Position numbers and translations under genes: made by a program. The notes below the pieces were generated by a model that ran no database searches, was not told the DNA's origin, and was given only the letters and a program-made list of their open reading frames with translations. A stretch of DNA of 64,000 bases from Dermatemys mawii (lineage: Eukaryota > Chordata > Testudines > Dermatemydidae), in the NCBI GenBank assembly GCA_007922305.1, contig ML677341.1:71992690-72056689 (forward strand), read 5' to 3'. Of the stretch, positions 59,400 through 64,000 are shown piece by piece. Numbering within the stretch: position 1 is the stretch's first letter; each line of letters opens with the position of its first letter.

Positions 59400-60440
59400 C
59401 CAGCAGGGGGGCAGAGACCCGATAAACCCAGTCACACACTTCCAGCCACAGGACAGTCCCAGGGACCCAATTTCTCCCCCTCCACAATAATGCCACCATC
59501 CCAGAAAAAGAAGTCTGTATTCTGGTGCTGTGAACCAGACCAGTGTCATACATGACAGTGTATGATTGCAATGCCAGATACCACTGACAAGTAGTGTCCT
59601 TCCATTTAAGGGGTGCATAATCTGTTACTAAATCGAAGGGAGCCCCCAAAAGATAGTAGAGTAATGCCCCATAGCACAGTTGACAGCCAGGCACTTTTTC
59701 CTGGTGATGGAGTATCAGGCCTCCGATGCTGAAGCTTTTCAATTAGATATAGTATTGGATGTTCCACCCCACCCACCACTCTCCTGTGGTTTTTGCAACA
59801 GCACTATTCTAATCCATCTGTGAAGGTTTCCATTTGTAATTTAAATAAGAACGAGAAGTCCAGACTCTGTAGCATAAGGTGTTGATTGAGGTTATCCTTT
59901 ATTTTGCTAAAGTCCTTGTTATATTCATTTGTCCACTGGCCTGGCTGGTGTGCATTGGCCTTCACAATGGTGCAGCAACTGTCACACAATGGGGCACAAA
60001 CCTTTGGTAGTAGCTGGCTAGACCCAGGAAAGCCTCATCTGTTTCTTGATGGCAGGAACTGAGATCTTCCTCAGGGCCTCTGTTTTATCTTGCAGGGTTT
60101 AAACCCAGCCATTCCCTACCAGATACATGAGATAGAGTTTTCTGCATCCTAAATTTATGATATTTTCTTATTAACAGTGAGTCTCGCCTCTTTCGGTGAC
60201 TGCGACACAGAGGCCACATGTACCAGATGTGACTGACAAGTTGCACCAAAAATCTCTACACTGTAACTACCAAATAGGCTACTATGAACTGGGTGTGGTG
60301 GCACAGGACTTGGTCCATAAGCCTCTAGACTGTGGCTGGGACCCCATGCTACCCAAAGGGCGGGGTCACAATTGAAAAAGCCCAAGATGTGTGGCAAATG
60401 CTGTCCTTTCTTTGGAATCTGGGCCCAGAGGTATTTGCCA
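59400..60440 (-). pseudogene. Ty3/Gypsy retroelement relic: reverse transcriptase to RNase H
   Basis: Reading the minus strand from the right, shifting frames give HLVHVASVSQSPKEARLTVN (near 60170-60235, the RT region after the active site) and AFLGLASYYQRFVPH (near 59988-60033, the FLGL.GYY.RF signature). Then come EHPILYLIEKL (near 59765) and YYLLGAPFDLVTDYAPLKW (near 59600-59660, the RNase H segment with a conserved Asp). The order is that of Ty3/Gypsy pol. Stops and frame changes separate all segments, so it encodes nothing functional. The sequence at 59190-59400 may be a further part of the same element, but I could not align it. Opposite strand and different type from the relic at 45184. 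Confidence 0.78.
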
Positions 60441-61059
60441 GTAGCCTTTTGTTCAATCAAGTGTGGTTATGTATTTAGTCTTCCCCAAGCAGTTGAGGAA
60501 TTTGTCAGAACAGCATCAGGTAGGCATCAGATTGTGATACTGAATTAAGCCCCAGTTCCTCATCTGATCTCAGTCTCACAACCACCATCGACTTGCCTCC
60601 CAGTCCCCCACCCTGTTGCCCTCCCTGAATACTAGACCCTAGCATCTTGCCCAGGCAATCCCAGTCTCCCAAACCATATTCCCAGTCCTGGTTTCTCTCC
60701 TCCCCTCACTAGCCATCAGTCCTAGTTCCTGGTTTGGACTTCCAGGAAGTTGGAGTCATTGGGGCTGCACCTTCCCTAAGCAGAATTCAGGTCATGCCCA
60801 TCTTATGAGCGCAGAACACTCCCACCCTCCTGGGGTTGGTAACAGCGGGAGCTTTAACCGTGGTGCCGTTGTCAGTCTGTCATGGCTGGTTGTCTGCTCT
60901 TGACTGGGAAGTTGTAGGGGGGTTTCAACTTTAGGAACACCACCCCCATTCCCAAGGACTCTTCTGCTGGTGCAGGTGGGGTCAAGTACCAGGGATAACA
61001 CTGATAAATTCATCTAGCTTGGCTTTAAACAGAGTTTAAACGGTCACAGCAAACTGCAT

Positions 61060-61600
61060 GTGCTTTGGCAAACAGGTCTTGTCACCTCATGCAAGAAGTC
61101 CATGTCTTGCTTATGGATGCAAAACCATCCCTGCACTGAAACAAAGTCCAGAATCTATCAGACCTGTACTTTACCTGTATTACTATACAGGTCAGAAACC
61201 TAGAGCCTCTTACAGGCAGACTTGGAGCAGTTAGAGGCATTCCATAGACACTGTCAGCACCACATCCTGAGCATCAAGTGGTTTGACTATGTGTGAAATG
61301 TCAGTTTCGCAGAGATCTGGCCTCCCTTTGCTCACTCATGATATTCAAAAGCAGCACTGTATGCTCTTTGGCCCTGTGGCCAGGATGGGCAGAAACACCC
61401 CAGCACGCCGTGCTCTCAAGCGCTCCAACAATGTGTGAAGGGGTGCATGCCCTCACCCTAGCTGGTGCTGCCGACAGTGCTGCTTCAGAGATTTGCTGAT
61501 TCACAGGATTGATGCAGATCTGGGAACTTCACTACACTACTTCAACCGGGGTCACTCTGGCTGGCGCAATGGTCGTCAGCAGACTGCATGTTTGATCGTG
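61060..61600 (+). pseudogene. Non-LTR retrotransposon relic (C-terminal part of the RT polyprotein)
   Basis: Plus-strand frames give LLQADLEQLEAFHRHCQ followed by HILSIKWFDYV (61210-61295), then MLFGPVARMGRNTPARRALK (from about 61358) and RGHSGWRNGRQQT (about 61545-61583). These follow the C-terminal tail of a LINE polyprotein (LFGHVARM and RGHSGWRNG signatures). Clade is uncertain, perhaps RTE-like. Stops and frameshifts are present. Confidence 0.65.
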
Positions 61601-61619
61601 ATGCTGAGGGGCGATAACC

Positions 61620-63570
61620 AGGAGAGAGCTTGGAAGACTGGAGAAGGGCTAATGTAATGCCCATCTTTAAAAGGGAGGGAAAGGAGGAGCCAGGGAACTA
61701 TAGACCAGTAAACCTGACCTCGATAAGCTACTAGAGCAGGGGTGAGCAAACTATGGCCCGCGAGCCATATGAGACCCGCTGGCTATTTTTATCCGGCCCG
61801 CGAGATCAGGACGGGGCAGCGGTGCCAATGGCCCCACGGTCCCCACCTGGGGGCCAGGCCGAGCACTGCAAGCCATGGGGCCCCGTGCTCCCCATCTAGG
61901 GGCCAGGCCGAGCGCTGTAAGCTGCGAGGCCCCGCGCCTGGCTGAGCACAGTAAGCAAGGGGGGAGGGGTTTAGGTGGTGGTGTCCCAGGGGGTGGTGGT
62001 TGGGGGGGGTCTCCAGATGGGGCAGTCAGGGAATAAAGAGCAGGGGGGCTTAGATAGGGGGTGGGGTCCTGGGGGGTGCAGTTAGAGTGGGGGGTCTCCA
62101 AAGGGGGAGATCATGGGACAAGGAATGGGGAGGGTTGGATGGGTTGGAGGTTCTGAGGTGGGCAGTCAGGAAGCGGGAAGTGGGGGGGGGTTGGATAGGA
62201 GGCGGGGCCAGGCTGTTTGGTGAGGCATAGCCTTCCCTACCTGGCCCTCTGCACAATTTTGAACCCCAATCTGGCCTTCAGACCAAAAAGTTTGCCCACC
62301 CCTGTACTAGAGCAATGTACAAAACATTCAAATTTGCAAATACCTGGATGCTGAAGAGGTAATCACTAGCAGCCAGCATGGATTTACCATGAACAAATTG
62401 TGCCAACCAGTGTGATTTCTTTCTTTGACAGGGTAACTGATTTGCTGCTTGGGGAATGCAGTGGACATAATATACCCATTCAGCAAGGTTTTTGACACAG
62501 TCCCACATGACTTTCTGATAAGTGAGCTGGAGAAACGTGGGCTTGACAGAACTACCATTAAATAGGTACACAAACAAAGAGTAACTATGAATGGAATGAT
62601 GTCGAGTTGGAAGAAGATTTCAAGAGGGGTTCCACAGGGATCTGTTTTAGGTCCGCTATTCTTCAATATCTTTATTAATGACCTGGATGTAGTAATAGAG
62701 AACATACTAATCATGCTTGCAGATGACACAAAGCTGGGGGATTGCCAATACTTTGGAGGATAGAGCTAAATTTCAGAGTGCTATTGATAAATTGGAGAAC
62801 TGTGCTAAACACAACAAAATGAAATTCAGCAAAGACAAATGTAAGGTGCTACACTTGGGGAAGAAAAACCAAACGTACAGGTGCAGAATGGGGGGAAACT
62901 GGCTTGGCAGCAGCACTGCTCAGAAGGATGTGGGAGTTGTAGTGGATCACAACCTCAACATGACTCAGCAATGCAATGTTGCTGCAAAAAAAGCAAATGC
63001 AATTTTAGGTTGCATTAACAGAGGCATAGCATGCAAGTCGCAGGAGGTGATAGTACCGCTCTACTCAGCACTAGAGTATTGTATCCAATTTTGGTCAACA
63101 ATGTATAGAACGGATGTAGAGAAACTGCAAAGGATCCAGAGGCGAGTAACAAAGATTATCCAAGGGACAGAATGCAAGTCATATGAGCAAAGAGTGAATG
63201 AACTGGGTATGTTCCGTTTGGAAAAGAGGAGATTAAGAGGGAACATGATGGCAATCTTTTAATACCTGAAAGGCTGCCATAAAAAGAGATGGAGAAAAGT
63301 TGTTCTCTCTTACCACAGAGGGCAGGACAAGAGGCAATGGGTTCAAACTACAGCATAGCAGATTTAGATTAAATCTCAGGGAAACCTTCGTTACTTTAAG
63401 AACAGTAGGACAATGGAACAGATGGCGTAGGGAGGTTGTGGAAGACCCTTCACTGGAGATATTCAGGTAGTCATTTGTTTTGGATGGCTTAGAAACAACA
63501 AATCCTGCATCTTGGCAGGGCATCAGACTAGTTAACCCTTGTGGTCCCTTCTAAACGTATGATTCTATGA
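61620..63570 (+). mobile_element. Older CR1 LINE, avian-like type, interrupted by a hAT element
   Basis: It begins GAGCTTGGAAGACTGGAGAA, runs through the RT and ends GATTCTATGA, the CR1 terminal octamer. RT motifs [15 protein letters not shown] and LADDTKLG (Phe changed to Leu ahead of Ala-Asp-Asp) lie at about 62643-62742. A frame shift separates them from an open frame at 62717-63262 that carries LGKKNQTYR, DVGVVVDHNLNMTQQC, AAKKANAILGCINR and LEKRRLRGNMMA. A small deletion is seen at YSALEYC. The type resembles avian CR1 more than the copy at 33986 does. Endonuclease and ORF1 are absent. Confidence 0.9.
61737..62304. mobile_element. GC-rich hAT (Charlie-like) non-autonomous element inside CR1
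   Basis: The ends CAGGGGTGAGCAAACT and AGTTTGCCCACCCCTG are inverted with one mismatch. Exact 8-bp duplications TACTAGAG lie at 61729-61736 and 62305-62312. Two copies of GGGGCCAGGCCGAGC-type sequence (from about 61850 and 61901) form an internal duplication, followed by a G-rich stretch. Open frames inside are by-products. Length is 568 bp. Confidence 0.95.
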
Positions 63571-63674
63571 CCAGCCCCTCCTATAATAATCTTTCCTGCA
63601 CACCAGCGATATTCAACTACCCACAACAGAGGTTACAGCTTCTTCTTCTGAATTTTAGAATTGTATATAAAGCA

Positions 63675-63885
63675 TCACATCGACTGCAATTAGTAGTTTA
63701 TTAATCAATATGCAGCAGTTAGAGCTTTGTCTTTGTAGATCCCAAAGCAATTTACGAAAGTACCATCATCTCCATTTTGTGGATGGAGAAACATGTCATA
63801 TAGCAAGCCATTTATAGAGTATAACTCTGGTCTCTGGACTGCCAGACCTGTGCCCTGTGCATTGGCCACAATGCCTCCTTGAGAT
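63675..63885 (-). repeat. Composite old repeat and MIR-like tail
   Basis: TAGATCCCAAAGCAATTTAC, ACCATCATCTCCATTTTGTG and CTCTGGACTGCCAGACCTGT show the same arrangement as 40930-41275. Confidence 0.5.
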
Positions 63886-64000
63886 GAATATGACTGATTT
63901 TACAATGCCTTCCTTTTCTCTCCTGCCTTTACGTTCTCCACCCAACTTCACTGCTCTTATTTCTTCCCTCCTGCTTTCTTCTGGAATGTTATGTTTCTAA

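Larger units (their letters stand above)
14354..64000 (-). other. GRIN2B: GRIN2B intron upstream of the exon (partial)
   Basis: No exon encoding the GluN2B signal peptide and residues 1-137 appears on the minus strand up to the window edge, so this intron is at least 49.6 kb. GRIN2B is known for very long introns in this part of the gene. Apart from retroelement relics, no protein homology was recognised. Stretches where I see nothing identifiable are 14420-16370, 17050-17650, 18710-21530, 22320-23230, 23740-26970, 27800-28715, 28840-29440, 29810-31450, 35500-36550, 37510-40930, 41290-42640, 46990-49590, 49960-54730 and 56570-58480. Some of these are named below as possible conserved non-coding DNA. 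Confidence 0.8.

Noticed and set aside
61742..62256. Pro/Arg-rich frames on both strands
   Set aside because: By-products of the GC-rich hAT element at 61737-62304.

Overview
This is vertebrate nuclear DNA with almost no coding sequence. The one exon I can support belongs to GRIN2B, the NMDA glutamate receptor subunit GluN2B. It lies on the minus strand at 13755-14353 and encodes residues 138-336 plus two bases of codon 337 of the extracellular amino-terminal domain. Everything else is read as the two flanking introns: at least 49.6 kb upstream in the transcript (14354-64000) and at least 13.7 kb downstream (1-13754). No neighbouring GRIN2B exon was seen on either side.

The repeat content points to a non-avian sauropsid, most likely a turtle. 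CR1 LINEs of two lineages are present, along with MIR and L2 relics, hAT-type miniature elements and solo LTRs of kinds I associate with chelonian genomes. The taxon is an inference from repeat families, not a measured result.

Layout. 1-13.7 kb: intron with a TAA-flanked miniature element (7.0 kb), a repeat pair (8.4 and 10.3 kb), a solo LTR nested in a CR1 3' end (10.4-11.4 kb), a MIR (12.9 kb) and a 19-bp tandem array beside the exon. 13.75-14.35 kb: the exon. 14.4-32 kb: intron with hAT-type elements at 16.6, 17.7 (carrying a second element inside it) and 27.3 kb, and a CA repeat containing a 10-N gap at 27.0 kb. 32.6-35.5 kb: a 1.2-kb solo LTR next to a well-preserved CR1 with an open reverse transcriptase C-terminal frame. 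42.6-46 kb: an L2-like LINE relic split by an LTR-like insert, then a Ty3/Gypsy integrase relic. 55.5-56.2 kb: a degenerate TG-rich minisatellite and an inverted-repeat element with a tRNA-like core. 59.4-63.6 kb: a second Gypsy relic (reverse transcriptase/RNase H), another non-LTR LINE relic, and an older avian-like CR1 interrupted by a GC-rich hAT element.

No operon, CRISPR array or new gene system was found. The most informative material is the nested insertions with exact target-site duplications, which give a relative order of insertion, and the tandem repeat next to the splice donor. Many of the reported open frames of 60-170 codons look like chance or lie inside repeats.
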